A stretch of DNA of 64,000 nucleotides from Trichaptum fuscoviolaceum (GCA_910574455.1 CAJSYZ010000006.1:1912156-1976155); one strand, 5' to 3'. Numbered from the stretch's first letter, positions 1-12,474 are shown. Notes: generated from the letters alone by a model not told the origin. Made by a program: numbers and translations.

Positions 1-1
1 T

Positions 2-1448
2 TTGCTGATATTTGATGCAATCCGCTTAGTATATCTTCCGGCTATTGTGGGCATTGTGCACGATGATATAATTCACGCATTGAGTGCATTTCTGGGACTT
101 CTGTTACCTTGTGCGTCGGTACAAACTATACAGCCTCGCTCTGATCAGATCAAAGCCTCTCTGGATCACTTTCATCAAATATCGCAAATATTCATAGCGA
201 GGGCATCCGGGATAACTTTTCGCTGCCACACAACAACTTCCATGACCCATTATCCTACAATGATCCCTCTCTTTGCTGCACCTAGCGGGTTGTGTTCATC
301 TATAACAGAAAACAAACACATCTACGCGGTCAGCAGACTGGCGACGTTCAAACAAACAAAATGATCCTTTTGGTCAGATGATTACAGCGAACCAACGACT
401 CAGCAAACTTATTGCGTCGAGGGCAGACTTCAAAGGCGTGGACTGCTGGAACGATTCCGCTGGCTGAGGCTACGTGGAAAGCCTTGCGAGACGTTTTGCG
501 GAAAAATATATCAGAGACGGTCCACGGATGACACTGAGAGGACCCGTATCAAAGAGAGGAAATGCAACATCATGGCGTACTATTTGTAGGTGCAGCCATG
601 ATACAGAGACTTCTTCGATGATATTGCGGCCAATCAAGAGCCAAATGAAATTGCAGATCTGGACGATTCGGAAGGTTTAGCGGATGGGCCACAGCGTGGT
701 GCGGTTCATGGCAGAGGATTTGCTGAATGCCAGTTCCACTTGGGTGGCAGAAATGACCCTTTGAGCTTATGCTAATGGCTTCGAGACAGCGTCATAACAC
801 GTCTTTCTGATGCTGCACATCTAACTTCCTTGTTGTCGTCCACACAGAGTCCAGCAAGGGTACCCTAAACAGCTCAGCGCTCTTTGCGGCAAAAAAAGGC
901 CATCCAGAGCTCCGACAGCTCCGACAACTCATAAAAAAGTACTTATTCACAAGTACGAAAGGTGCAACCACAACTCCGATTCAGAGTGCTTCTGCTGGCA
1001 TGGCCGAATCGGACTACAAACAGATTTGAACATCTTTGACTGGATATGAGCAATGACTTTTTTTTTCCATTCGGCCACCGCTTTCTTTGCCTACCGTGGT
1101 GAATCGATTCCCATAGAACACCAGCATGAGGGAAGTGATTAGGTCTAGCCCCTCTTGGCGTGGAAAACCTCGACGAGATGCAGTTCTTGTTCGAGTTAGC
1201 TCCGGCAAAAAGGATTTGCAGGAATGAGAGTTGCCCGTGTTATGCTTCTATTTTCCTTCACCGACAAAGTGGAACGTCACGAATGTGCTCTCGTCCAGTT
1301 TTACAAATGCGTTGGAGACTCGCCTGACCCACAAACAAGTATGTGGATAGTCGAACCAGAGTACGATCCTTCACGACCCCTACCTCTCAAGTCTGTCGCA
1401 AGTGGTCCTCAACAGAGTGCCAGTTGGCAGAGCCACCTACCGCTCTAA
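2..1448 (+). pseudogene. Plavaka-type (CACTA-like) transposase remnant, C-terminal part
   Basis: The first 120 codons (2-364) contain phrases typical of the C-terminal half of basidiomycete Plavaka transposon proteins: DAIRLVYLP near the start, then HYPTMIPLF and GLCSSITENKHI. After a frameshift near 365 the same protein continues as TANQRLSKLIASRADF (about 380-430). A third block at 1224-1448 (FSFTDKVERHECALVQFYK, then TSMWIVEPEYDPSRPL) matches the usual last domain. The blocks lie in different frames with stops between them, so the element is dead, and its 5' part lies left of the window. An intact protein would be the cut-and-paste transposase. I saw no terminal inverted repeat. Family assignment rests on remembered motif wording, not a search. 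Confidence 0.65.
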
Positions 1449-2490
1449 GAGTTCGAAGTTTACCGTGATAGCTCTAGGGGATATCTTTCGGTTAGCTCAC
1501 CTCCTTGGGGTCCCGAAGGGTGATGAATCTCCTCCGAAATCATTGGAACCGGAAGGCTCCTTGGACTTTTTACGATAATTTTAATGTTAACAGATTCGCT
1601 GATATGCACATGCATGAACATTATACGAAGCCAGATAACTTGAATAGAGTTAAATCCTATTTCTAGGCGTTAGCATGCCTGTGAGTATGTTGGCATATAT
1701 GACTATATAATTTGGTACCTTGAGAGAGCACGGCAAGGGCATGTCAAATATGATTTCAATGATTAGTATTCAAGTTGTGATGAGGTCATGCGGTGTACCC
1801 TCCAAATCCGAACTTGAAGTTATCCTTGACGAGGATCGGCGTTAGAAAACACTGGCAGTGGCACGCCGAGTCCGACTCCGAGTCGGGTTGGCACAGTACC
1901 ACTGGCAGTGGGCACCATGACTAATTTGATTTGATGTATTATTCCATTATAGTGCCGCAGGCCCCTTAAGTAGGGCCTATCATGATGATGGCGCACTTAG
2001 AATATGGAGCATTGTAATTTAACACTACTGTAACTTGAATGTAATTGTAGAACTTGAAAGCGCAGAATAATTTTTAACAAACAAGAAAAAGTGCAAAGGG
2101 TATGATCAGATTGAGATATGCCGAATGACGGTATTGTGAGGCGAAGTGTTGCTTGAAAGAAAAGACTCTCAGAGGGGAGTGCATACAGTTACGGAATTGT
2201 TCAAGTGTTGATACAATATGTTGGTGATGGTTTTTATACAGTGCTCCGAGTCCGAGTCCGATGGGGGAACCGCTTTCGAGAATCCGAGAATCCGAGTCGG
2301 AGGCGTTCCGAGTGTATACTATTAGTAAATAAACTGATAGTACTAGTCGTAGTAAAAAACGGGCCGAGCTTTCAAATTGCCGGCACTCCGAGTCAGGCTC
2401 AGCTCACGCAATTCCGGAACTTGAACACAGTGCCCTTCTTTGAGCGGGAGAGAGAGAAAAAGCGAGGAATAAGTAGAAAAAGCCGGGTTC
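1449..2490. other. Non-coding spacer with short palindromes
   Basis: No credible coding exon is visible. The stretch is AT-rich up to about 1800. It then carries CACTGGCAGTG at 1850-1860 and 1900-1910, GACTCCGAGTC at 1874-1884, and several GAGTCCGAGT/GAGTCGGAG words at 2240-2310 and 2385-2395. The same words recur upstream of the downstream gene family. Confidence 0.6.
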
Positions 2491-2499
2491 ATTGAGTCG

Positions 2500-3250
2500 C
2501 GATGGCCGGGAACAGGTGGGGAAAGCGTTGTCCTTGATGTAGTGCAGGACTAGGTCCATGCCTGGTACCCTTGCCCAGGGTTGATCTCAATGTGAAGGGT
2601 TTATTTTTGAGTGACGTTTGGAGTGCTCCGAGTCGGCGGGTGTCTGCGTACACACTGGCAATCGACACTGGCACGTGAAGAGATAATGGGAGACCGGATC
2701 CGGAACTTGGCAATTGAAACAGAGAGGAGAGTCGTGCACAATATGCGGGCCAAGTGAGTATTGAGTGGTGTGTATCCCGTCCGGAGTTGTGTGATGATCA
2801 CACACTCGTTCCGGCTCCGATCCTTGCAGATTCTGCGAACTGCCCGAGACGGTGCAGTGAGGTCAACGGCGCGCAGTTTCTTCCCACTCTTCAATCTGAT
2901 CCACTCCGTCTTCCAGCGCAAGGAGGATTGGAGTTTCCGGTCTGCAACATCGGGATGCTTCAGGCGTCCAACCTATCTCGAGTCGGAGAATTGTGCCGCG
3001 ATTTCGGCTTTCGCATCCACTCAGGCTTGTTCGCCGTTCGCGGCCATGTCTTCGTGGCTCGGTACCCAGTGAATAGTGATTGCCAGAGTGGTTCATTGCT
3101 CAGGCTGCCGAAGTCGCTGGATTTCTGCCCAGAACGTTCTGAGTAAGTGCTGGCCCGGTTGTGTGCTTTGGGTGTGTGGATGACTTGAAGGCAGGCGACT
3201 TTCCTTATATGTCTCACTGGCAGTGCTGTGGCGGCGTGTCTACTACACGC
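2500..3250 (-). pseudogene. Decayed RNase H / non-LTR retrotransposon remnant
   Basis: Read on the minus strand, 3110-3040 gives ITIHWVPSHEDMAANGEQA, then a stop, then VDAKAEIAAQF in the same frame. This resembles the last motif of an RNase H domain (W-x-P-x-H ... N-x-x-A-D-x-x-A-K). Further on (2921-2600) WKTEWIRLKSGKKLRAVD and ITQLRTGYTPLNTHLARI match the segment after RNase H in many fungal LINE-like ORFs. SPLCFNCQ with a following HYLFTC is the usual zinc-finger-like end. The parts lie in at least two frames with stops, so this is a fossil. Palindromic words such as GCTCCGAGTCGGCGG lie inside it. Confidence 0.6.
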
Positions 3251-3261
3251 AGACATACTAC

Positions 3262-3359
3262 TTACTCAGCCTACTAGTAGTAGCCTGGTCTGGGTACGTT
3301 ACGAAAATAGCTAATAGTACTAGTACCGCAGCCACTCAGGCTGCAACTACTCTATAAAG
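3262..3359 (+). promoter_or_regulatory. Palindrome-rich promoter of family copy 1, TATA-like box
   Basis: A cluster of short palindromic words (CTACTAGTAGTAG, TAGTACTAGTA, GCAGCCACTCAGGCTGC) ends at a TATAAAG box at 3353-3359. The same order, palindromes then TATA, is seen before copies 2, 3 and 4 of the family, which supports a promoter reading. Confidence 0.45.
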
Positions 3360-3380
3360 TATGACTTGAAGAAGCTTCAA

Positions 3381-6273
3381 TGCCAGGTCCTCGCCCTTTG
3401 CCCTCCTCGTCCTCGCTCATTCATCTGAAAAGTAGTATGTCCTTTCCTCCCGTGTCACTATCCTTCCCGCATTCAACTATTGTCTGCTCTCCCATTCCCC
3501 TTATTATTACTGACTGTCTCTTGCAGCTTTTATTCACAATACGATGAATCCGGGCAACCGAGACCGGATGAAGCGTCCGAGTCGTCCCGGCGGCTCACTG
3601 GCACAGCAAGTCAATGCCAGCCTCAGGCTGCCAAGTGGCAGCTCTTTGAATTTGGAAGTGAGTTATGTCTTGGCGTCTTATACTACAATTTCAAATTTGT
3701 TATCTCACATCCAACTTGGACTTGAAGTCATCGCCGGTGGGCCGGGCTCAGGTACTAGTATGTACTGCTGTTTAATTGAAATTTTCACCATGCTGAATGT
3801 CACCGATCCCCCATTTACCTCAATTAGCCATTTAGAAGGCCAGTGGCGACACTGAACTCCGAGTCGAGTTTTTATACCTGTCAGTATTATATCGGGATTC
3901 GGTCCAACCTCCTCTGGTTGGCAGATCGAACCATGATCGGCGGCGAAAAGAGGACCATCAACATCGGGGAAAAGAAAAGTTCTTGAACGTCCTCGACAAC
4001 GACTGCCCTCTGATCGGGCAATGGCCCGTTTTGCTACCTATATTTGAAGACGCTTTTGATCGCTTTCACGTCAGGCATACCGTGACATGCATAGATATAT
4101 GCAAGATTGGATATCATAAAGACGGAAGGGGGAAGACGGGAGGTCAGATCCTGTTGTCGTGTGGATTGGAGTAATACCGTCCGAGTTGGAGGTGCTTATG
4201 CCCTCCGACTACGAGAGGCCTGTTGGTGATGTTTATTGTGAATGCGCCGACGCGATTAGAAGCTCCATTCGCAAGCGCTGGACATTCAAGTTATCAGGGC
4301 GGTTTCGAGTAGAATTTCGCGAGGCCATAGAATTTCGTCATGTCGACACCGACGAACAAGCTGATCATGATGCAGACCCCCTGGTCTATATGGCTATAAA
4401 CCAAATCCCACCTGAGACGTATGTCCCTGTACCTGATGTTGAACGACCGAATCCCCGAACCTCAACCGAACGCTGCACCTCTCAGGGAAGTGGATGACGA
4501 AGTTTGGGGTCAGCTCGTCCTCATGCTGCCACCCGTTCCTGACCCCTCACAATCTGATCTGGGATCATTCATGCAACGGATGTTGCACAAGGTCCAGACC
4601 ACTGTCTCACACGCTATATCGGTGCAACCAGGCGTTGCTGTCAGCCCCCGAGGAAAGCGATCGTACGGAACTCTGGGACTTGTTGTGCAGATTCCAGTTC
4701 AGTCGGAAGGACAGGAAGCCAGGCTTCTATCGCACTTCATAACGTGTCGTCATGTATTGCTTCCAGACACCATCTCACATATCGACAATAGAGTCGAGAA
4801 CGCCACCGCCTACAACTTGAAACGCGTGCAAATTGCACCTACGATCCACTACGATTATATTTACAAATCGTACCTGAGTTCGGTGGAGGAGGAACTTCTA
4901 GAGAAATTGTTACGCCATGCACAGTAAGGTGTGACATGGGTCTGACCCGACCCGACCCGTATCCGTCCACCGGGTTTGGAGGAAAAATAAGGGAGACCCG
5001 GACCCGACCCGGGTCTGGCTTCATGGGTGCGGGTCGGGTTTGGGTGTGGGTCGGGTTAATCACGGGTCTGACCCGGGTTGTAACATAAGGTCAATAAAGC
5101 TAATGTTCCCACAAAATTATTGCCGTATAAAGCAATTTGTTTTCTGTTTACTCGTTTTAAAAAACCCATACCCACTGTCCCCAATGTCACTTATTTTAGC
5201 TTTGGTAGCTCTAGTAAACCGTATTTATGAATGTTCTCTGATAACAAGAGGACTTTCTGAGGAATTACGGGTAAAAATAACATGTTATGTAAGGTAAATC
5301 TATTATAATGGGTGACCCAGGTTTGACCCACTTTGATAAACCCTGACCCGAACCCGACCCGGGTTTAATATCGTGGGTGCACCCAGACCCATAACACCCG
5401 AACCCGTGACAGACCTGCGGGTCGGATACACGGGTAACCCGGGTTTGCCTATACCCATGTCACACCTTAATGCACAGACCCGGGTTGACTACGTACAGGC
5501 TATAGCAGACGTGCGACAAGTAAGGAGCGAACTGAACAACTTCAAAACTCAGCTTCAGACATGGCATGCGGATACTAGTGACAACTCAAACACCCTGGTC
5601 CATCGGCGCAGTAGTCTATTCGCCTTCACCAAGGCGCGAGAACTACCGGAGCATGTACGACCGCGATATTGCTGTCGTCCAGCTGTGCCATACCGTAATG
5701 GCTAACACAGTGGTCCCATACTATAACGTTTTGAACTTCGGTATCTACGCGCAGGACAACACTATTTTGAACAGGATACGAACATTTTTCAATGAGCAAC
5801 ATGAGTTATATCCCGAAAATAACTCGTTGCCTATCAGGGCCGATATCATCCCGAGCGCTGAGATGAATGTTTCGATCCCAGTTATAAAAGCTGGTGCTTC
5901 CACCGGTGTGACAGTCGGCATGGCCAACCCTATGGAGGCAATCTCCTTCGTCCGCGTCAATGTGTGCTATCGCAACAACCGTCCCACATACATTCTCACG
6001 TATGACCAACACCTGTACTGGACCGTGTATTCGCCGCTATCGGACGTCTTCTCGACAGCAGGTGATTCTGGAGCTGTCGTCGCTGACTTACGAGGACGGT
6101 GGGGAGGTCTCGTCGCATCTGGGGTCGGGGTTGATGAAGATCGACTCGACATAACATATACAATCCCTGCTTTCGCAATCCTCGAGCAACTCTATAATGA
6201 GGCTGAATTCCCCAGAATTATAATACCTCAGGCTCAGGCTGACACTGACCCGGACTTGGACCCGCAGCCTTGA
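3381..6273 (+). pseudogene. Family copy 1: disrupted trypsin-like fusion gene
   Basis: First member of the tandem family at 13.5-24.1 kb. From about 3983 to 4327 it is almost base-for-base the N-terminal block of copies 2-4 (NVLDND, QWPVLLPIFEDAFDRFHVRH, WIGVIPSELEVLMP), then it diverges abruptly. The 3' half encodes a distant version of the trypsin-like domain with a complete-looking triad: His in ITCRHVLLPD (about 4741-4770), Asp in YDRDIAVVQL (about 5655-5685) and Ser in GDSGAVVADL (about 6061-6090), plus the VIKAGASTGVTVG signature. It is dead: frameshifts near 3980, 4125, 4450 and 5580, and a 545-bp MITE at 4925-5469. The first exons (possible ATG at 3381, introns from 3440 and 3660) are a guess. 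Confidence 0.7.
4925..5469. mobile_element. hAT-like MITE inserted in copy 1
   Basis: The 545-bp element has perfect 17-bp terminal inverted repeats (TAAGGTGTGACATGGGT and its reverse complement). It is flanked by an exact 8-bp duplication, ATGCACAG, at 4917-4924 and 5470-5477. An 8-bp duplication is the hAT hallmark, and subterminal GACCCG/CGGGTC repeats (dense at 4940-5075 and 5310-5460) are common in hAT ends. No transposase is encoded, so it is non-autonomous. Removing the element with one duplication copy restores reading across the site, so it landed in coding sequence. Confidence 0.9.
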
Positions 6274-6570
6274 AGTTGACAGCGAGAGCAAGTCCGAATC
6301 GACATTGCCTATCTATTTTTTTCCCTTCACTTGTCCATCTCTCCACTAGCATACTGGTTTTGTTGGTTTTATTGCGTGCCCTTACTTAGTAGTTGCAAAT
6401 TGTGATACAAAAATATCATGATGTTCCAAAGCTGTTACAACTTCAATCTTGCAGATCAAACCTTGAAATGGGTAAAGTTCTAGTTCAAGTAGAGCTCCAA
6501 TTGTTGAACGTAAAGTCAGATTGGGCATAGTGACTTATAACGTGAACTTGAAGGCATCTAAATCGTACTC

Positions 6571-7402
6571 TGTTACGACCGTCGGGAATTGTAGCGGGAA
6601 ACACAGTTTCGGGAAACTGGAATTCGCGACAAGAACCCGCGTTCGGGAATCTGGATTCGCGACTGGGAACGAGCGTGGGAATTCAGGCGGGAAACGCGCG
6701 GGATTCTCTCCAGGCGCGTCGCGGGATTCTCAAGGCCAGCTAGGACTCTTCACTGCTTTGAACGTCAAGTAAGCGGATCCCTAAGGAAGCACTCCACAAG
6801 TAAGTATTGCGCAACTAACTACACAGGAGAAAAGAGAGAGATCGCACCTAAGGAAGCACTCCACAAGAGGTCAAAAGTGGGGTGCTCCTTACGATGCCTA
6901 CAGCTATTTATCTACTTCGTAAAGACTGTATAGTTAATCTACGCTAAGTGTCCTTGCGCAATGCGCACCTATCTACTACAAACGATACATGCTACGACCG
7001 CACTGCTAGGCATGTCTATCCCGTCTCTCCAGATGGCTACGGCCTGTCCGTGGACGTCAGCGTCCGGTCCGGGGCCGCGACTAGCCAGACTAGGTATGCC
7101 AGACTGTTGCAGGTCGTCACCTTGAGGTACTAACGGATTAATGAGCGTATGTTGATAAGTGAATGTACGTGTGCCGTGGCGGGTCGTCGTAACTGAATGT
7201 GTGTATGCGTGCATGGTGGTCGGGACGGTGGTGCGGGATAGGTCACGTGAGCGGGGGATCTTGCGGGGGATCGTGCGAGTCGGGAAAGGGGTTTCGCGCG
7301 GGGAATCCAATGGCGGGATTCTCCCCGCGGGATTGTCTGCTCATGTCGGGATCCTTGGCGGGAAAGTGCGGGAAATGAGAAAAGGGGCCTGGGATCTCGA
7401 CA
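6571..7402 (-). repeat. 3' LTR of the chromovirus
   Basis: This 832-bp repeat is identical to 12475-13304 except for an extra AC near 6601. It runs from TGTTACGACC to CTCGACA on the plus strand, i.e. TG...CA termini. The open frames inside are LTR shadows, not genes. Confidence 0.95.
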
Positions 7403-7418
7403 TTACCCCCCTCCAAAG
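7403..7418 (-). other. Polypurine tract next to the 3' LTR
   Basis: On the element strand the bases directly before the 3' LTR read CCTTTGGAGGGGGGTAA. A purine run at this place is where second-strand synthesis is primed in LTR retrotransposons. Confidence 0.7.
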
Positions 7419-7456
7419 GCGCAACTCCGGGGCGCCAAGCTTGAATCTTGCTCAGG

Positions 7457-10400
7457 TCACAGAGCTCGATAGCGTTGACTTCTCGAGGGGCGTCCGGGTG
7501 TTTTTCGATAGAAACTGCGAATTTTAGCCTTTGCATTACCCATATCCTTTGCGGGAATCCATGTATCTTCCGCGCTCGAATATCCCTTCCATCGTACCAA
7601 ATATTCAAACCTCCGTCTAAACCGTCTAGCGTCCAGTACCTCTTCCACCTCGTATTCCAGATCTCCTTCTACTTCGACTGGGGGCGGCGGGGGTTGCGTT
7701 CGACCGGGAAATGTCGTCTTCGTGGTATGGCGAGAGCAGCGATACGTGAAATACAGGATGAATCTTCAGCGACGCGGGAGTTCGAGTTCGTAGGTGAGGT
7801 CACTTAGCTTTGCCTTCACTTTATACGGCCCTAGTCGTTTCGGTAATAATTTGCGCGCTCCCGGTCGCCGAACGTTCGTCGCCTCGAGCCATACTTTATC
7901 CCCGACTGCGTACTGCGGGGCCTCGTTCCTGGCCTGATCGTAGTGCTGCTTCATGCGCTCTGCCGCAACCTCCAAAGCCGCTCTTGCCTCTTCCTGTGCC
8001 TGCTGAAGTTCCTGCAGTCGTGCGTCCGCGGCGGGGACCGTGGACAGGCCGTCGCTCGGGGCAATCGTGAATTCGGGGTTGTAGCCGTAGACGAGCGCGA
8101 ACGGGGATTGTCGTGTTGCCGCGTGCGCTTTCGTGTTGTGCGCGAACTCTGCCATCGGGAGTAATCCGGCCCAGTTTTCTTGTCGTGTATCTATGAAAGC
8201 CCGTAAATATTGTTCCAGCTCTTGGTTTACCCTTTCGGTTTGCCCATCCGTCTGCGGGTGATACGCAGTCGACGTGGTACCCTTGATACCGAGTCGGGAA
8301 AAAAGGGCTTTCATGAACTGCGCGACAAACTGTGGTCCGCGGTCGGATATGATCTGGCGGGGGGTTCCGTGCAGCTTCCAGACGTGTTGCAGGAAGAGTT
8401 CCGCAGTTTCCGGTGCATCGACATCAGACGTGGTCGGGATAAAATGCGCTTGCTTGGTGAGACGGTCGACCACCACGAAAATTGCGTCGTAATCCTCAGA
8501 TCGGGGGAGCTGGGTGATGAAATCGCACGAAATCGCCTGCCAGGGGCCCTGCGGGATTTCGTTCGGTTGCAGGAGTCCTACCGGGCGTTGGGATCGGTTC
8601 TTCGTGCGTGCACAGGTATCGCATCCCGAAACGTATCGTTCTACGAAGTTAGACATCCCGGGCCACCAGTAGTTGCGGCTTACCATCTCAAACGTTTTCC
8701 AACGTCCAGGATGTCCGGCGGGGAGACTGTCGTGGTAAGTCTTCACCACATCCCGGCGAATGGTCTCGTCTTTCGGGACGTAAACCTTACCCTGGTACAG
8801 GATGAGGCCTTCCTCGGTGCTCCAGTCCTCAAGTTCCTTGGTCAGGACTCGAGGCGCCTTGGACTTGACCAGCTCGATCGCGTCCACCAGTTCGTCTTCA
8901 TATTGATCTGACTTACGAATGCGTTGTAGGAGGGCCTGATCCCCGTGTACCTGCGTCATTCCCCGACGAATTGCCTTTAGTCGAAACATTTCGGGGGTCA
9001 AGAGGGTCCGTCCCGTGTTGTCTTCGCCTTCGGGTTGAAGATCGACGCGTCGTGACATGGCGTCGGGTTTGCCCCCGAGTCGCCCTGGGCGATGGCGAAT
9101 CGTAAAATCGAAGCGGGTGAGGAACAGACTCCACCGGCTTGGCGTCGCGTCAGCGTTCGGGATTCAGAGAAATATAGCAGATTCTTGTGGTCAGACACGA
9201 TATCGAGTTTATGACTCGCACCTTCGAGATAATGTCGCCACTCGTCAAGAGCTCGAATAATCGCGAGTAGCTCCTTGTCATAAATCTCGTAGTTGCGTTC
9301 CGCATCGTTGAGGGATTTCGAGAAAAAGGCGACCGGATGTATCAGCCCGTCGTCGCCTTCCTGGGACAAGACCGCGCCGGTCGCGAAATCAGAGGCGTCG
9401 CATTCCACGATGAATTGTCGCGACATGTCTGGCATCATCAGGACGGGGGCGGTCGTGAACATGCGCTTGAGATAGTCGAAGGCGAACTGCTGGTTTTCTG
9501 TCCAGGCCCAGCGAACGTCCTTCTTCAGCAGCGTCGTGAGCGGTTTGACGATGTGCGAGAAATCCCGAATGAAGCGTCGATAGAAATTCGCGAACCCGAG
9601 GAAGGCTTGAATGTCTTTCACCTTTTTCGGGGTAGGCCAGTCGAGGACCGCCTGTACCTTGGCGGGGTCCATCGCCACCTTTCCCTGCGAAATAATCATC
9701 CCGAGATACTCGACGGAAGTCTGTTTGAATTTGCACTTTTCGGGTTTACAGAACAAGTCGTTTTCGCGCAGCCGCTTAAGGACTTCCCGTACGTGTTCCT
9801 CGTGCTGCGATTCATCTTCGGAAAAGATTAGCAAGTCGTCAAGATAGATGATCACGTATACTCCAATGAGATCTTTGAAGATATCGTTCATCATATGCTG
9901 GAAGGTCGCCGGGGCATTCGTGAGCCCGAATGTCATCACCGTTGGTTCGAAATGTCCTGCCTGAGTCCGAAATGCGGCCTTCCACTCGTCGCCTTGCTTC
10001 AGTCGCACGTTGTGGTAGCCCCATCGCAAATCTAACGTCGTGAAAACCTTCGCCTTTTGCAGTGCGTCTACGAGTTCCATCGTGAGGGGAAGCGGGTATC
10101 GATTCTTGACCGTGATATCGTTCAGTCGTCGGTAATCGACTACCATGCGCAAGGTTCCGTCCTTTTTCTTGATAAAGAAGACGGGAGCCGCTGCGGGGGA
10201 TTTCGAAGGTCGTATGTACCCTTTGCGCAGGTTTTCGTCAACGAATTCGCGAAGGGCGTCGCGTTCGGCCGGGGCCAACGGATAGATTTTGCTGTACGGG
10301 GGAACCTTCCCGGGTTCTAAATCTATGGCGTGATCATACGGCTTGCGTAGTGGAAGCCTTTCGGATTCAACTTTCGAGAAAACGTCGGCAAACTCACGAA

Positions 10401-11174
10401 ATTCGGGGGGAACTAGTTCCTCGAATGTTTTCTCGCCTTCCTTCACTGCTGACTTCTCAGCGATGGCCTGGGAGTGGGTGTACGAGGCGGCAATTTTGTA
10501 CGCGAAGTGGTCGTCCGTCGTGACGAAGTAGGATTCAGCGTCGTGGTACTGGTCCCAATATTTTTCTGAGTACCGAAATCCTGGTGGGACAGCTTCCCAT
10601 TCGGCCTGGGTCCTGTCGGGCCCCCAGGGGGTCTCGACTTCTTCTGCTATGGCGAGGCGGGGAAGCGGGACCAGGCGTTGCTGGTTGTCACACTGAGGTG
10701 GGCAGCGGTTGAGATCGACCACATCGTTGGTCCAGTCAATGGTTGGGTTATGGTGCCGCAACCAGTCGATCCCCATGATAATATCGTCGTCGCCAATATC
10801 CGCGACGGCCATGGTCAACTGTTCTAAGTGTCCCTTCATCTCGACGTTGAGGACTACTTCCTTGGTGATGCGTCCAATCGCGTTCGGGGAATTGTCCGCG
10901 TTGCGCAAAAGTATCGGGATTACCAATTCCCGAGTCTGGAGTCCGTGTCGCGAAACGTAGCGGGAATTTATGAAAGTTCCCGACGCACCGCTGTCTAACA
11001 TTACTGTGGCTAAGGCATCCGTTTTTCCGTCGCTAACCTGTACCGGGAACTTCAAATGTCGTCGAAGACGACGGTCTATTGTAGAGATGGTTAAATACAA
11101 GGGACCATTATTAAGAGAGTTCTTCGGCCACAAGGGCGGTTGGGTCGTATAGGGCGCGACTGAGCAATACGACC
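7457..11174 (-). pseudogene. Chromovirus pol (PR-RT-RH-IN-chromodomain), frameshifted
   Basis: Domains in order on the minus strand: aspartic protease with LDSGASGTF; reverse transcriptase with VVDYRRLN and YLDDLLIFS; RNase H with ECDASDF and the SDHKNL end; integrase with an HPG...CDTC zinc region; the D,D,E core (CDFITQLP, ISDRGPQF, DGQTERVNQELE); and a C-terminal chromodomain (YLVRWKGYSSAEDTWIP) ending at 7457. The frame is broken near 9135, near 7770 and again near 7690; the last two roughly compensate each other. The pol frame overlaps the gag end in the -1 direction, so a programmed -1 shift at the gag-pol border would be normal for the family, unlike the internal breaks. Confidence 0.9.
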
Positions 11175-12385
11175 CTACTGAAAATCCGCTGGGGGCGGGG
11201 CTTCGGGATTGTGAACGTTCTTGGCGGCGGGCGTCATGGCGGCGAATGCGTTCTGTAGCACGGACTGCTGCACATTCTGGACGTACTGTTCCGCCATACG
11301 TTTGAGCGTTTCTTCGAACGACTGGAGCGCGGGGGGCGAGGGGCTCGACGGGGACGTGGATTTCGTAGCCTTTAGGTTTCGGGTTGGCGGTCGCGTTGGG
11401 CAATCGCTCACTAAATGGTCTTTCTCTCCGCAGTAGTAGCATAGTCCCTTACTCCTGCGCTCCCGGCGCACCCGGTCAATCTCCATCGCGTTGGGATCCT
11501 TCGTCGAGCTTGCGCCCGCAGTCGGGATCGTACGCGGAGCTGAACTAGTGGTGCCGGGATTGCTTCGGGGCGTAGCCGCTGGCTTCGATACTGGTCCATA
11601 GGCGTGTGCGAGCCTTAGCTTCTCGTCCGTCTCGGAAACCCAGTTGACGTAGGCATCGAATTTCATATCCTTCGCCTCTGTGCTGGCGATGTGCTGGCGA
11701 ACCTGGTCTTTGAGTCCCTTCCGGAACATGTCGAGGTAGATGACATCCGTCGTCGCGCGTCCTTGGGCCACCCGGTGAGGGCTTGGAGGGCACGGAATTG
11801 CGACGCAAACTCGGCGACCGTTCCTGTCTGGCGTAGGCGCATCAGCTTGTCGGCTGCGGCTTTGTCTGCATCGATTTCTCCGTAAGAGGCGCGAAGGGCG
11901 GCGAACAGGGCCTCCAGGCTGGCGGCTTCTGGCGGTGTCGGGATGTCCTGGAGTCGATCTAGAATGGGTCGTGCCCAGTCTTGCGCCGGTCCCCGCAGTA
12001 GCATCAGGGCGAATGCGACCTTGCGGGTTTCGTCCAGCCCCGGATGTTGTCCGAACAGGTAGAGCTTAATCTGGTGAATCCAGTTTTCCAGCTTGGCTCG
12101 TTCGCCTTCGAAGGTGTCGGGAAGCTTCATCTTGAGCCCTGCTCCACCCCCAGACGGGGAGGCGGGCTGGCTCGCGATTTGGGCTTCTAACGCCTGGTTG
12201 GCGTGCTTGAGCTGGGCGACAGTGTTCTGAACCTGATTGTGTTCGTTGACTAACTTGGAGTAGCGTTTTTCGAGGGTGTCGAGGCGATCAAGGATGGGCT
12301 GGAGTTTGTCTTCCTCCATCGAGGAGCTAGGGGACGGGAAAGCGAAGGTGTCTGCGAGTCCTCCCCATTCCTGGTGGGACGACAT
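11175..12385 (-). pseudogene. Chromovirus gag, frameshifted
   Basis: The N-terminal part starts at the ATG at 12385 and has a coiled-coil-like stretch (residues about 25-70), then the retrotransposon gag fold (LENWIHQIKLYLFG, FASQFRALQALTGWP). The C-terminal part (to 11175) continues in another frame with FRKGLKDQVRQHI and a CCHC zinc knuckle, CYYCGEKDHLVSDC, for RNA binding. The break at about 11770 sits in a GGTGGCCC run and looks like loss of one base. This is either true inactivation or a sequencing indel. Confidence 0.85.
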
Positions 12386-12474
12386 CGCGGGTCGGCGGTA
12401 CGGGTGCGGGGGTAGAAGTAAAGAGCGTGAGGGTGTCGAGTCCGAGCGGCGGTGAGCCAGGACTTTTGACCTAA

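Noticed and set aside
6948..7310. Open frames repeated exactly at 12850-13212
   Set aside because: They lie inside the two LTRs and only repeat because the LTRs are identical.
8210..10531. Long open frames on the plus strand
   Set aside because: They are antisense shadows of the chromovirus pol; the minus strand carries the protease, RT and integrase motifs.
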